In this document: piece by piece, positions 10,168-21,863 of the stretch
Numbering within the stretch: position 1 is the stretch's first letter
How the letters are laid out: each line of letters opens with the position of its first letter
Assembly (NCBI RefSeq): GCF_035222375.1
Contig: NW_026946363.1
Location: 5,642,001-5,706,000, forward strand
Reading direction: 5' to 3'
Length of the DNA stretch: 64,000 bases
DNA from: Podospora pseudocomata
Lineage: Eukaryota; Ascomycota; Sordariomycetes; Sordariales; Podosporaceae
Program-made: the position numbers and the translations under genes
The notes under the pieces: generated by a model
The model's database searches: none
What the model was told of the DNA's origin: nothing
What the model saw: the letters and a program-made list of their open reading frames with translations, nothing else

Positions 10168-10962
10168 AAGGTTGGCGAGTTCGGGCGAGGGCAAACCGTT
10201 GATAAAAAGACACAAAATCTCCTGCTAAAAGGCATGGAGCTGGATGAGTGGAACCCCCAAGACTTGCTCAGGAATTAGACTACAACTGAGTGGCCGGCTT
10301 CCTTGTATACGGGGTGTATTCGGGGAGACTGCCTTGGCGTTGGTTGTGACCATAAGGCGGGGTCGGATGCATCGGAGGAGGAGGGAGGTTACAAATTGTA
10401 CGGGCATAGTTGGGACGACAAGGAGGATGAAGACTTTGAGATGGTGTATGAGTTTTCGGAGGGGGTTCGGTGATGAGGAAACGGAGAAGGAGGATAACCA
10501 CCAGCTGCATGGAAGGGTTAAAAGGAAAACGAAAAGGCGCTCGAGGTGGGGAAAGCCTCTATGGAATGGATAGGCAGGCATTGTCATCAATAGACTCAGC
10601 GGTTGTTTGTTGATTGTTTCTTTTTTTTTTTCTCATTGTAGATGGATATGGTTGGGGGTTTATATGGCATGTCATTTGCTGTGGGACGCAGGTGTGCGTA
10701 TGTGAACTTGCGAGATGGGGGTTGGGAAGCGTAAATATATTATGAATTATGTCATGTGCCAGAACGGTTTTAATCAGCCAAATTCAAGTGTCATTAAAAA
10801 TTGCCCATCCTCTTAGGGGAGGGATGGCTAGTGTTTTAGAAACCAGTGTGTTGCCATATACCCACACACACACACACACGTGTCCAACAACAAAAGAAAC
10901 AAACCGCCCGCTTGCTTGCTCTTTTCCCAACTGAAAACACATCACCCCAGACAACAACCTGA
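10168..10962. other. Convergent 3' region of SSZ1 and the NT-C2 gene
   Basis: About 800 bp of 3' flanks, with a T-rich run near 10620 and a short (CA)n repeat at 10862-10879. The overlapping small frames at about 10230-10590 on both strands have no coding character. Confidence 0.55.
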
Positions 10963-13042
10963 TTAAACCACCACACCGGCCTCCCCACCAGAAGAGGGAA
11001 CCGTCCAAGCAACCAAATCCTCCCTCACCTCCATCTCGTCCACCTCTTTCCCCCGCTTAAAATACCCAAACCCCCTCGTCCTCTCCCTCTCATGGTGGTC
11101 ACTGCTCCCCGTCGTCGTCCCGCCACTCTCCTTATTGCCGAACCCGCTCCCGACGGTAACCAAACTCGAACTCCGACTCCTCAACCCCCCCGCGTGCGTG
11201 ATTTTGCTCTCCTCCCTCCTGTGCAACTGCCTCACCCCCCCGGCCACACCCAGCCCAACACCCCGCGACGACTCCCGGTTCAAGTCGGGCTGTTGATCTT
11301 GGTGTTGTTGACCCAGGACAGTATCCCCATCACTCGACCCGCTCCTGTGCCTCAGGTGATGGCGGAATCGGTGGAGGTCGCGCGGGCGAAGGGTGGACGA
11401 CATCATGTCCTGTGAGCTGTGGCTTTCCCCCTCGTCGTCCGTCTCATCAGCGGGATTGCTCGATTCGTGTCTGAACGACGGCAAGAGGCGGTTTGCGGAC
11501 GGGGGGCGGCCCGGCAGGACCGTCGTCCGTCTGGTGTGCCCCCTTCCATTGGGGGCTTTGGACGCGCGGCGGAACCCGTCGCCGCCGGAGAAGATATCCT
11601 CGATGCACTCGTCTGCGGGGAGCTCGCCCGGCTGGCTGGCCCAGCTGGCTGCCAAAGCGCGGCGGTACATATCCTGCGCTTCAAATATGTCACGAGATTT
11701 TCCAACGAGGGAAGAGGGAACGTGCCCGTTGGACGATTTCCCCACGTCAACCGGCTCGAGGGCCTCGCCGGCGACAAAACCGGCGATGCCGCCGAATACA
11801 GGGGCTGATTTTGGGGGTGGAGCCGCGTAGTTCCTTTCGCCGTCCACTTGGATCATGAGGATGGAAATTTTGAGCGTCGAGTTGATTTTGGACTCTTGCA
11901 TCAGATACCGGCGCATGACGCCATCACGGACCTCGGACATGGGGCTGGTGGTGTTGCTGTCGTCTTCTGCTTCTGACGCATGAGAGGAGCGGGGGCTGCT
12001 GTCAAGGGTCTCCGGGACGGTGGTGTTACTTAGGGAGCTGCGTTTGCGGTGGTGGCTGCTGGCGCCGGATTTGAGATCGCGGCTGGTAGGGGAGGAGAAG
12101 ATATCCCTTAGACTTGGCCCCCCGGGAATGACACCATCTCGGAGGATGGCCTCGCTTTCCTCAATGTACTCGCTCAGGTTGAGACGGACGACACCAAGGC
12201 TGATTTTCTCATCGCGGCCGCTCGTGCTGGTGGTGCCGGGGCCGCTGAACTCTTGGAGCACTTCGAACTCTATAGGGCATTCCACCAGGTTGCTGTTCCG
12301 GTCGATGCCGATGCGGACCGAGAAGACACGGGAGTAGTTATAGTCTACCCGGTGATTTTGAATGGGACATTTTTGTGTGCGCCCTCGTTGTTCACTATGT
12401 ATGCTGTGGGGGAGGTGCCATTTGATCAGTGACACTCCCGACACGAGTGGCACGTTGTTGAGGTCGTATATCTAATCAGTTGTAAGTCATGTGCTTAGTC
12501 ACAGAGAAGGGGGTGTTATTGAGCCTCACCTTGAGATGTACCTCGAACCTAGGCTGTGGAGAAAGGGGCAATGTTAGCTGTCTCATTGTCTCACCTTACT
12601 CGTACCCAATCAAACTGGTGCACGAAGAGAAGTGGGAAAAAAAGCATACCTTTCTAGATTTGCTTACTATAGGAAAGATGCGCATGTCAGCTGTCTGAGA
12701 ACGTTATGACCAAGTGACGTAAAGTATCTCCCGTTGGATCCGAAGTAAAGAGACGGGAGTTTTAAGGTTGGTGCACGGTTGGTTTGGTGGTTTGGTGGTT
12801 TGGTATAAAGACGTTGTTGCGGCTCGTGTAGTGAGTGGTAGAATGTTGGAGCAACGGGTTGGGTGATGTTGCCAAATGCAAGACAATGAACAATGAAGCG
12901 TGAAGTGCCAGTGAAACCAGATTGGCTGAAGAGCTTCTTCAGAGGCAAGGGAGGCAGGTTGAATAAGACGAGTGGTGAAGAGGAAAGAGGAAAAAAAAAG
13001 GAAAAAAAAGAATTGCTAGTCATGCTTACTTAGGGATGCCAT
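10963..13042 (-). CDS. NT-type C2 domain protein (EEIG1/EHBP1 N-terminal domain)
   Basis: Four exons on the minus strand: 13042-13030 (13 nt), 12666-12650 (17 nt), 12553-12530 (24 nt) and 12471-10963, giving 520 residues. Introns are 363, 96 and 58 nt. The three tiny exons encode M-A-S-L-I-S-K-S-R-K and P-R-F-E-V-H-L-K, which join to I-Y-D-L-N-N-V-P-L-V-S-G, the opening strands of the NT-C2 fold. Further family segments are the IKWHLPHS stretch, NHRVDYNYSR and GVVRLNLSEY. The fold runs to about residue 220, with a long linker inserted before the strand LKISILMIQVDG. The remaining 300 residues are Ser/Arg/His-rich and disordered. NT-C2 domains are membrane-associated and occur in proteins of vesicle traffic or actin linkage; the function in fungi is not established. 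Divergent from POP1. Confidence 0.82.
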
Positions 13043-13806
13043 GACTTGTCACTAGCACAGATTATGAAGGTATGTAGCCTATGGTATGGATTGATTGATG
13101 CACATGAGACGAGCTATTACTGGAGAGTGTCAGATGGCGGACCGTTTCGTCGAAACCGGAGGCTGACGTCGGGGCGCGACAGATCCAGGTTCGGTGACTT
13201 TCTTCCAGATTGCGACTATAATACCGTATATCAGCTTATCGCCCGCGGTATTTAGGTACAGTAGTAGTGTGGTAAGGTACGGCAAAGTCCAGGGCAGGGC
13301 AAGGTATCGTCAAAACTTGGAACGTAAGGTAAAAGTATTGCCGGAAGCACCGAGACCGCGGGACATTCGGCTCTAATGGCGATGGAACGTCAGTGGGGAG
13401 TATATACAAGTTCACTAACCTGGATTGTCCTTTGAAGACTCTTTGGCGGCTTCAGAACGAGCCGGCGGACTCAATGGCAGGCATTGAAATGCTTCTAAAG
13501 AGGTGGTTGCTGAAACTTGCTTGGTCGTTGGCTGGTGGTGCCAAGCCAAGGGGTTCTTGGGGGGATCTCGCCCCTGTCAGGGAACGGCTGGGGGTGGAGC
13601 TTGGGCCGAGGGGCACGCCAAGTCGTCCTGGGCCTAGTGCAGGGGCCATCTGATAAGATAAGAGCTCCAAAAATTCAAGGTCCAAAGTTAAACAGTGACT
13701 TCATTTACACAGCAAACAAGCTCGACGACAAAACAGAATTATTCGGGACTGGGCTCAATTGGGAGGTTTTCACGGTATTCTCGTACTTCCCAAGACCACA
13801 GCCAAG
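13043..13806. other. Divergent promoter region (NT-C2 gene and POP1)
   Basis: 764 bp, no supportable gene. The stretch around 13255-13330 is rich in GGTAAGG/GGCAAGG-like short repeats but forms no recognisable element. Confidence 0.5.
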
Positions 13807-16521
13807 ATGGTGAAACGAAAAGATCCTCCAGGAGGAGGCAAAGACAGCCACGGACGCCAACCAAACAACACGCGCAACACCAAGCGCGCCAAAGTTCAAG
13901 CTGCCCGCACCATTCGCACACAGCCCTCCGATGCTGCGCTCGAAGATGGCAAGCTCGATTTGAACAGATTCCTCAATGCCCGCGAATTCGAAATCAAATC
14001 CCTCGAAAGAAGCATGAACAAATGCAAGGCCGTCAATGCCACCCGCGTTTTCCAGATGGTGCCCCGCGCGATGCGCCGGAGGACAGCAAGCCATAATGTT
14101 AAGAGAGTGCCAAAGAGACTGCGTGCGCAAGCGAGAAAGGAAATGCTGGAAGACAATACGCCGACGGTCGAGTCGAGGAAACGCAAGCCCCGCACAACCC
14201 GCGCCCGAATACGCGCCGAGACGATGAGGAAGCTACGATATTTGGCCGAGAAGAAAAGGAAGAGGAAGGCTAAGAAGGCCGGTGATGGGGCGGTGGAGGA
14301 GGTGCAAAGGAGAGGATCAGCTGTGGTAATGACGAGACCTCCACGGCCAAAAATACGACGGAACATGCTAAACGAGCCACCGAAAGCCGACTCGAAATAC
14401 AGAAAACGCCAGATTAACAAGACCTGGCTACCAACCCATTTATGGCATGCGAAACGGGCCACGATGACGAGGCCAAGCAGCCCCTTGTGGAGATTTGCCA
14501 TTCCACTCACATCGACGGCGAAGTGCTACCGACCAACACATCGTGCTTCCGGGCAAAAGGGGGTGGTTGCGTGGGATACCAGTTACATGAGCACGATAGG
14601 GGTTTATGGAACGGCTGACTGTCTCGAGCGGGCGTTAAGGTATCTGGGGTTGGTACAAGAGGGTCTTTGGAATACGAGAGGCAAGAAATGGAGGGCCGGT
14701 GTTCGGAAATGGACAGGTACCGTCAGCAGGCAACAGAAGGGTTCGAGACGGGATATTGGTCCCGCGACGATAGTCTGGAACCCACAACCGCCTGCGACAA
14801 CTTCGGACGAGATGGAGACGTCTGAGAAGCCCAAGAAGCCCCGGAGACAGATTCTTATTCGCACTCATCCATCTTGTTTCCTCGAATTATTTGAGGAGTT
14901 ACTCAAGGTTGCAAAGGGCCAGAAGCCTCAACTTCACGTGGAGGACCTACGGTTCGAAGTCGGCAGCATTGAGCTAGTTGGGCCGGCCTCTACGGAAACA
15001 TTGTTGGGAATTCTTGAACCCTTTCACGAATCACCAGAAGCGGCCGAACGCCATGCTAATGTCTTCCGGTCCCTCGCTGGAGTAGCAAATCCGGCATCTC
15101 TGCCCAAGGACGCAATTCTTGCCTTTTCGGCCAGGGACCCACGTTTGTCTTATCCCCCAAAGCGAGTCGAGATTCCCAGCGGAGGCGAACAGACAATCCT
15201 CAAGACACTCACAGATTGGCCAGTCGAGGAAAACCTCAAGCCATACGACATATTCGACCGAGAGAGCCGCTATCAAGCTTCGAGAATGCCATCACAAAAG
15301 TCACTCAACCGCCGAAAAGGCGCGAATGCTCCAGGAGAGCCTATCAAGGTCACCGCAGCAGACCCCCCCATTCCAGTCATGTTGCTCGCCTCAAGACCTG
15401 GCACAGACGGTCAGGCCCAGGGTACGTGGACATTACTCGCTCCGTGGAAATGCATCCAGCACATTTGGTACTGCTTGATGCAGTACCCTGTCAGCACAGG
15501 CGGGAACCCTCGGCTGGGAGGGCTTGAAGAGCAGAGACAAATCGCTTTTGAGCACGGGACTCCATGGTTCCCGGGGGATTTCCCGGCAACGACTGCCGGC
15601 ATGAACTGGGAGCTGGAGGAGAGGGCCAAGAGGAGGGGGGATTGGGATCGACGACCAAAGAGCAAGAGATTGGAATGGAAGTCGCTCGATCTCGGGGCGG
15701 GGAGAAAAGGCGAGATCGGAGATGGGTTGGCGTGTGATTTTGAGTACCTGTTTGGGGTGTCAGCCCGAACCCGAACCCAGGGGAAACCTGACGCAGTGTC
15801 GATCCCGGATGCCGCCGCGGAAGCGATGGTGGTTGATCTACCTGCCGAGCAGCCGCAATCTCCAGTCGGTATGACGATCAGGCAGGTGACGAAGACGGAG
15901 TTTAGCGCATTGATGAAATCGGGAAGCGGGGAAGGGGTGGTGCCGGAGGGAGGGATTGTTGCTGTTGGGTTGGAGTTTGTGACGAGGGGGGTTGCGAAGC
16001 CTTGTGCGAGGATTTATCGGCTGCCGAGGAAGGGGGGAAAGGTTGGAGGTGCGGTTGGCGTTCCGTCCACGCAGGCGGAGGTGCCTGCTACGCCTGAGGC
16101 GAGGACGAGGGACGGGTTGCCGGTTGACTTGAGCGAGCAATGGCTTTCCAAGGTACCGAATGGGGACAAGAAAAAGGGAGCTGCTGTTCCAAGGATGCCG
16201 GTTGGGGTGGATATGGAGACCAGGAAGAAGATTTTGGCCGGGTCACTTTTGGCTGTGGAGGTTCCCTATCCCAAGCCCGCCGCGGGTAATCAGACGGATT
16301 TTGGGGGTCACCCGCTTTGTCCTGGGGAGGAGGACTTGATTGGGTTTGTGACTACGGGCGCGTTCAGCCTCAGCGAGGGAAGGGGGACGGCGATTGGGTC
16401 GATTTCGGCGAGGAGGGCGCTCGAGACGTTGAGGGAGACGGGGCCCCGGGAGGGGAAGTTTTGTGTGGTTAGGAACGCGGGTGAGAGTATAGGTTGGTTG
16501 GCGAGGTGGGAGGTTGTTTGA
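13807..16521 (+). CDS. POP1: RNase P/MRP protein subunit Pop1
   Basis: Single exon, 904 residues. The ATG at 13807 (CCAAG-ATG-GTG) is preferred over the in-frame TTG upstream. Pop1 is the largest protein of RNase P and RNase MRP, holding the catalytic RNA in tRNA 5' processing and rRNA maturation in the nucleolus. The N-terminus is strongly basic. The Pop1 domain (about residues 40-250) contains L-N-R-F-L-N-A-R-E-F-E-I and T-H-L-W-H-A-K-R. The central POPLD domain (about 520-620) shows W-T-L-L-A-P-W-K-C-I, the Trp-rich W-Y-C-L-M-Q-Y-P stretch and TPWFPGDFP. The C-terminus ends in the conserved IGWLARWEV-type strand. The length matches filamentous-fungal orthologues in general terms. Confidence 0.92.
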   Translation: MVKRKDPPGGGKDSHGRQPNNTRNTKRAKVQAARTIRTQPSDAALEDGKLDLNRFLNAREFEIKSLERSMNKCKAVNATRVFQMVPRAMRRRTASHNVKRVPKRLRAQARKEMLEDNTPTVESRKRKPRTTRARIRAETMRKLRYLAEKKRKRKAKKAGDGAVEEVQRRGSAVVMTRPPRPKIRRNMLNEPPKADSKYRKRQINKTWLPTHLWHAKRATMTRPSSPLWRFAIPLTSTAKCYRPTHRASGQKGVVAWDTSYMSTIGVYGTADCLERALRYLGLVQEGLWNTRGKKWRAGVRKWTGTVSRQQKGSRRDIGPATIVWNPQPPATTSDEMETSEKPKKPRRQILIRTHPSCFLELFEELLKVAKGQKPQLHVEDLRFEVGSIELVGPASTETLLGILEPFHESPEAAERHANVFRSLAGVANPASLPKDAILAFSARDPRLSYPPKRVEIPSGGEQTILKTLTDWPVEENLKPYDIFDRESRYQASRMPSQKSLNRRKGANAPGEPIKVTAADPPIPVMLLASRPGTDGQAQGTWTLLAPWKCIQHIWYCLMQYPVSTGGNPRLGGLEEQRQIAFEHGTPWFPGDFPATTAGMNWELEERAKRRGDWDRRPKSKRLEWKSLDLGAGRKGEIGDGLACDFEYLFGVSARTRTQGKPDAVSIPDAAAEAMVVDLPAEQPQSPVGMTIRQVTKTEFSALMKSGSGEGVVPEGGIVAVGLEFVTRGVAKPCARIYRLPRKGGKVGGAVGVPSTQAEVPATPEARTRDGLPVDLSEQWLSKVPNGDKKKGAAVPRMPVGVDMETRKKILAGSLLAVEVPYPKPAAGNQTDFGGHPLCPGEEDLIGFVTTGAFSLSEGRGTAIGSISARRALETLRETGPREGKFCVVRNAGESIGWLARWEVV

Positions 16522-18354
16522 TGTGATGGCAAAAGCATGATACGACAATTTTACCTATTTTGTGGGAAATATGGGATTCTTACGAATGCAATGGTGAAGC
16601 TGAAAGAGCAAGCAAGCATCGGGATGGTGTGCAGCCAGCTTTTTGCTGTAAAGGAACCCACCCAACACTCAAGGGCTTGAAGCTTTGTACCAAGCAGGGA
16701 TGATCCCGAGATGTGAGACCTGCAGTTATGTATACAAGGCTCGGTTGGATTGACCTGGGAGCGGTAAGATGTTCGGGTTCGGGAGGGTGGGTTGCCAAAT
16801 CGGCAATCTGATCTTTACCGGTCAAGCCAGAATCGGGCATATGATAGGCATTGGGCAAGGGAATTGTGACGAGGTCTTTTTTGTAAAAAGCTGGTCACCC
16901 AATGAAGGGCAGATGATCACAATCATAGGTGGTGGTGGCAGATGAGTTTTTGGACTCGTGAGACACTGTCACACGGGTCGTTGGGCAAATGGAAATACAC
17001 CGCTTTGGGTTTCTATACCGCGATGAGGAATTGCATGGACTGGGTTGGGAGTGGATGCAGCATCTTTGTGCGAGTCTGTCGGCTGGAGATGCCCTTCGGA
17101 ATGAGGTCCAGCCGCGGGAGACGAAGGGGAAGGGATTATCGTCGTTTGAAGGCTGCTCACCGGATGCAAGGTGTCGAGTGTGGCTTGATAACTCGCAGGT
17201 TTTGGTTTTTGGTTTTTGTTGATGAGACGGGGGAGGTGATCGGCGGGGAGCTCAGATCGATTATGTGAAGGCACGGTTTTGGGATGTCTTACTCAACTGG
17301 CTGGCTGTCTTGTTTGTGAGAAGGGTTTTTTGCCTCTCGGTAGAATTTCACTTGGTGATATATCCGTAGACATGATATTTACCCAACCTGTGTGCTGTGA
17401 TGGTGATAGAAAGGGGCTTAAACACACCGTTCCCAGATGCACCACCTTCGGCCGAGCCAACCAGCGGAGGGAAATGCAGGCGTCAGGTGCATCAACGTCG
17501 TCGAAAAATGCCTGGGTCCTCCCAAAGTTGGCTGGCGCACCAAGTTCCCGGTTGATGTGTGCCGGGAGGCAGAGAGGCTCCAGATTGCTTTGCCGTTGCT
17601 TGATCAGACTTTTTACACATTTCTCCCGGAACAAATGTCAATGTCAGATATTGGAAAAAAAAAAAAGTCATCACGAATCATACGAGGTAGTGGGCAGACA
17701 AGCCAGGACAAGGCCTGGTCACTGACTGCGCAAAAAGTCCAAAATCGGCGGCCCGGAATCTAGAGCGACCCCGTCTGGAGCCTATCACACTGGGCCGTCA
17801 CCCGCGGCAGCCAGCTGTGTGTGTCCAGTCAAGTTATCAGAGCTGTCATCCGGTTCACCGCGAAGGCACACGGGCACACAGCCCAGTCCAATTCCTGCAA
17901 GTTGCACAAACAACATCTCTTCCTTTTTTCTCTCCTTTTCCAAACAACAGCAGAGAATTGACCCGTCTCCATCGCGTTGGCCCCAAGCTCTCGGGCCGTG
18001 CCCGTGCGGATAGACACAACTCTGACATTGCCTGCCGACTTGGCACGATCAGCCAAGACAGCCCACCTGCAACCCAAGAGAGAGAAGAGGGTCCTCCTCA
18101 CCTTTGTCCGGAAGCCGGATTGGCAAACTGCGATAACCCCATCCCCATCCACTACCCCTCGACGGCGCTTCGAACAAACAACCATATGGGACCACTCAAG
18201 AGGTTATTTTCGCATGTCATGCCTCGAAAACTCCCAGAAAACACCGTTTGATCGGATACGGTCCTGATTGCTATTCTTTTTCTTTCTTTTTTTTTTTTTA
18301 TTTTTTTATAAATTTTTTATACTGGAATATTAATTGGTTTTTGCGGTAGCAGCC
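16522..18354. other. Intergenic region between POP1 and the RBR gene, T-rich before the start
   Basis: About 1.8 kb. No gene can be supported; the frames present are short and overlap on both strands. The last 80 bp before the RBR start contain a T-rich tract (about 18280-18318), as in the leaders of many fungal genes. Confidence 0.5.
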
Positions 18355-20638
18355 ATGGCGATGGCTACCCTGTCGCCCATCCTGAACACCCACACTTCGA
18401 ATCCTGTCAGCCCTGTCGTCACCACCACGGGCGGTGGCCCACCCGAGTTAAGCGAGATCGATTATCTCCGCGAGGTCCTGGGGCAGCAGCAGCCACCCGA
18501 TGGCAAAACAGAGGCGGATATCGAGTCGGAACTTGCTGACAAGGCGGCGGCGTTGGGGATAGAGCTGCCGATTGAAGGGGGGGCGAGGTTGACGGTGGAG
18601 GAGCAGCTGTCGAGTGGTGAGTCGGATGGTGCTTTTACTAGGCAGCATGGGAGGACGGTGTCGTCGACGAGCTCGAACGAGACGGTTAACTCTGGTTCTG
18701 GTTCACATGCGTCGCGCCACTCGATAGTGCTGCCGGCAACGTTGACGGAGTCGGCTGCGAGGAGGAGGTCGAGGAGTTTGACTTTTTCGCAGTATGAGAA
18801 GTATCTAGGCCAGATCAACCCTGCGCTGGATCAGCCCAAGTTTATGAGGCCGCAGCATGACAAGACGGAGAGGTCGGTGGGGATATTGGTTAGGTCAGGG
18901 ACGAGGAAGGGGGTGATGGATCTCAAGAGGAGCATTGCTAGCAGGTTAAAGAGAAGGAGAGCTACGCCTTCCTCTCCGACGCCCATGTAAGTTTTTCTTG
19001 CTCGAGTTGGCACCTCAATGCCATGTTGACCCCCTTTTTCACAGCCCCTGCATCTGCTGCCGCGAAGACTTTTCCCGCGAAAACAACACGCTCCAAACCC
19101 TCCCGTGCGGCCACACCTACTGTCAAGATTGTCTTGAGGTCATGATCGCCCAGTCCACCTCGGACGAGTCCAAAATGCCTCCCCGCTGCTGCACCCAGCC
19201 CATCCCCACCCCCATCATCAAGAACGTCCTCCCTCGTGACAAACAGCAGCTATTCCTCAAAGCGGTCCAGCAGTACTCCACCCCCTGGGAAAACCGAATC
19301 TTTTGCCCAAACACCACCTGCGGCGAGTTCATCCCCCCCACCTCCAAAATCGACCCGAAGCACCCCTTTGAAGCGGTGTGCAGGTACTGCCGGACGAGGG
19401 TTTGCGTCATGTGCAAACGGAATGCGCACAGGCTGGGACAGGACTGTCCGTCTGATAGGGAGCTGGACGCGGTGCTTAAGATTGGTGAATGTTCCGGGTG
19501 GAGGAGGTGCTACAAGTGCCGGACGTTGGTGGAGCTGGCGCAGGGGTGCACGCATATCACCTGTCGGTGCAAGGCGCAGTTTTGTTACATTTGCGGTGCG
19601 GTCTGGGATCCGTGCGTGGGGTGTCCGAATTTTTGCAACGGGGAGGAGGAGCTGGAGCGGAGGAGGGTGGCGGAGGAGGCGAGGTTGGCGGAGCTGGAGG
19701 CGGAGGAGCTGGAGAGGGAGAAGTTGGCGGAGCAGGAGGAGATGGAGCGGCAGGAGAGGGAGAGGAGGACACTGGATAATGTCGAGTTTAGGATGTTGAA
19801 AAGAGAACAAGAGGCGGAGATGCATCGTTTCAGGGCGTTCGAGCTGGGCGCGAAGCAGAAGATGAAGGAGAGGCACTCGAAAAAGAGGATGGCGCTGGGG
19901 GAGAAGTATGACGAGCTGACGGAGAAGATGAGGGAGAGGCACGCGAAGACGGAGCAGCATTTGGAGGATCGGCAGGTGCTGGCCGAGTTTGAGCTGTTGG
20001 CGAGTTTGGAGGAGAAGGAGAAGAAGATTAGGCTGAAGCTGAAGTATATGGAGGATTATTGTAGTGGGAGGCACCGGCCGTCGGCGAGTGAGCTGAGTGC
20101 GGATCCGGAGGAGAGGAAGATGCCGAGACGGGAGATCACGATGAAGGATAGGGAACAGCTGAGGCAGCAGTACTGCATACGGGATGGGATGGAGAGGAAG
20201 CATCAGTCGCAGATTAATGTGTTGAGGGAGAAGCAAGCGAAGGCGCTGGAGGAGCTGATTGGACGGCATGAGAAGGAGATGGATGCGCTGATGGACAGGC
20301 GAACGGAAGAGATTGAGGATTTGGCGGTTGAGTTTACAAACGAGGAAGAAGAGATGGTAGGGGTCTTTAGGGAGAGGAGGAGGAGGCTAGAGTGGAAGTG
20401 GGAGTTGGAGATGGAGATCCTTCGAGTGAGAATGGAGAGAGAGCTGGGGGTCGCCTTCGTGAGACTTGGGGGGCCAAAGTGGCCTGAGGAACAACAGCTG
20501 GTCCTGCAGCAACAGCAAATAGTAGCTGAGCACGAGCAGCAGCAGGAGTACATATTGCCTGTGGTGGCGGGGATGGAGAGTATCACGGTAGACGAGGTTC
20601 AGGTTGAGCCTGAAGCTGAGGTTGGGATTGCGAAGTAA
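18355..20638 (+). CDS. RBR-type E3 ubiquitin ligase with long C-terminal coiled coil
   Basis: Exons 18355-18986 and 19045-20638, 58-nt intron, 741 residues. RBR ligases transfer ubiquitin through a cysteine in their second RING. RING1 begins just after the splice (C-I-C-C at about residue 213, with C-G-H-T-Y-C). The IBR contains F-C-P-N-T-T-C-G-E and V-C-R-Y-C...V-C-M-C-K. RING2 starts C-Y-K-C and has the A-Q-G-C-T-H-I-T-C-R-C core, where the Cys before Thr-His is the expected catalytic residue; it is present. The first 210 residues are Ser-rich and disordered. After the RBR, some 300 residues are Glu/Arg/Lys heptad-like sequence, predicted coiled coil, and the end is Gln-rich. The ATG at 18355 (GCAGCC-ATG-GCG) is chosen over the TTG 21 nt upstream. 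The substrate is unknown. Confidence 0.87.
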
Positions 20639-21863
20639 ATTTCCCTTTTCGATTGACACTACCAGACCACACCACACATTTCTTTTTTCCTTTCTTGGAT
20701 TGGATTGGAGTTTTACCTTTACGAAACCTGCTTTTTCTTGGGGGGTACGCTGTCATCGCTTTGGCGTTTTTGCCTGTCTGTTTTGTTCGGTTTGTTTTAC
20801 CATCTTAGGGCATTTACATTGGAAGAACGATTGGGCGGGGTGTATCGATACCATAAGGAACTGGGGCGTGGGAGGAAAGAAAGGAAATGGCTGACATGGA
20901 AGGGTGGGATTTGGTGGAAACGGAAAGATCAAGGCGTAATAGGGCACCGGGGGAAGTGTGAGCAGTGTGTTTTTATTTTAGTTACATTTTGATACCTACC
21001 CTTATTTACCCATGAAGAGGAAGAAGGAAAGTGACATATAATTCTGCTCTCGTCGGCTTTGTTAGTGTTTTCTTCCCAGTTACCTATATTTGCTTAAAGG
21101 ATATTGATTATGTTAGAAGATGGTGTTGCTGTGTCTTTTGTGTGTGGAGATTCAAACTAGAAGAGCCAAACAACAAAAGAAGACATACAGCTAACTCGGC
21201 ACCCTGCCCACAAAATAATTGACACAATAGCATAGCCCATATTATAATGAAAACCACTACACCTTGCAGGGTAACCACTGGGCATTTATTCCCAGAAGGT
21301 GGATCAATGTTTTTTCTCTCATTAAGCCAGCAGCGGCAACCAGAGTTGTCCAAATACTATCAGTCAGGATATTGTTCTTGATCATGTCTCTTTTTATATT
21401 GATCACTTATTCTCTTCATCAAAAGTACCTTAGGTATACAACCAACTGATCCACGCCTAGTGCATATCTCGTCTTCTCATATCATTCACGCTTTCTCTCC
21501 CATTTCCATCAGCATATGCTCGTCCTTTTACATCTGCGGTGCTAGCAACTCCTACCCCTTCTGAACGCCAAATTTCGACTTCCAACCACTCCAAAATCTT
21601 CAAATATCTCAACATGCTACCCCTCACCATTCAGTGACCCAGACCACAAATATAACCTCCTCGTACCAATTTCCCATAACGCCGTTCCAATTCCCAAAGT
21701 CTCAAATCACTTGCCCGACCGTGGCAGAAATAATCCCTCTCATACCCTGACAAAAATAACCAAAAACAACAAAAGGATGTTGGTATCCCCACCCAAACCC
21801 GTTCCAAAACAACAAAAAAAAAAAAACAAAAAAAAAAAAAAACACAACCCGTAGTATCACCGA
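20639..21863. other. Convergent 3' region with an A-rich tract
   Basis: 1.2 kb between the stops of the RBR gene and PKA. A-rich, with an almost uninterrupted A run at about 21808-21842 directly next to the PKA stop (T-rich on the PKA strand). No gene seen. Confidence 0.55.

Noticed and set aside
8668-10215. 515-codon minus-strand frame opposite SSZ1
   Set aside because: The plus strand encodes a clear Hsp70 with conserved motifs; the antisense frame follows from strong third-position C preference.
19250-20269. 339-codon minus-strand frame opposite the RBR gene
   Set aside because: Low-complexity Leu/Arg/Pro sequence mirroring the Glu/Arg coiled coil; no motif.
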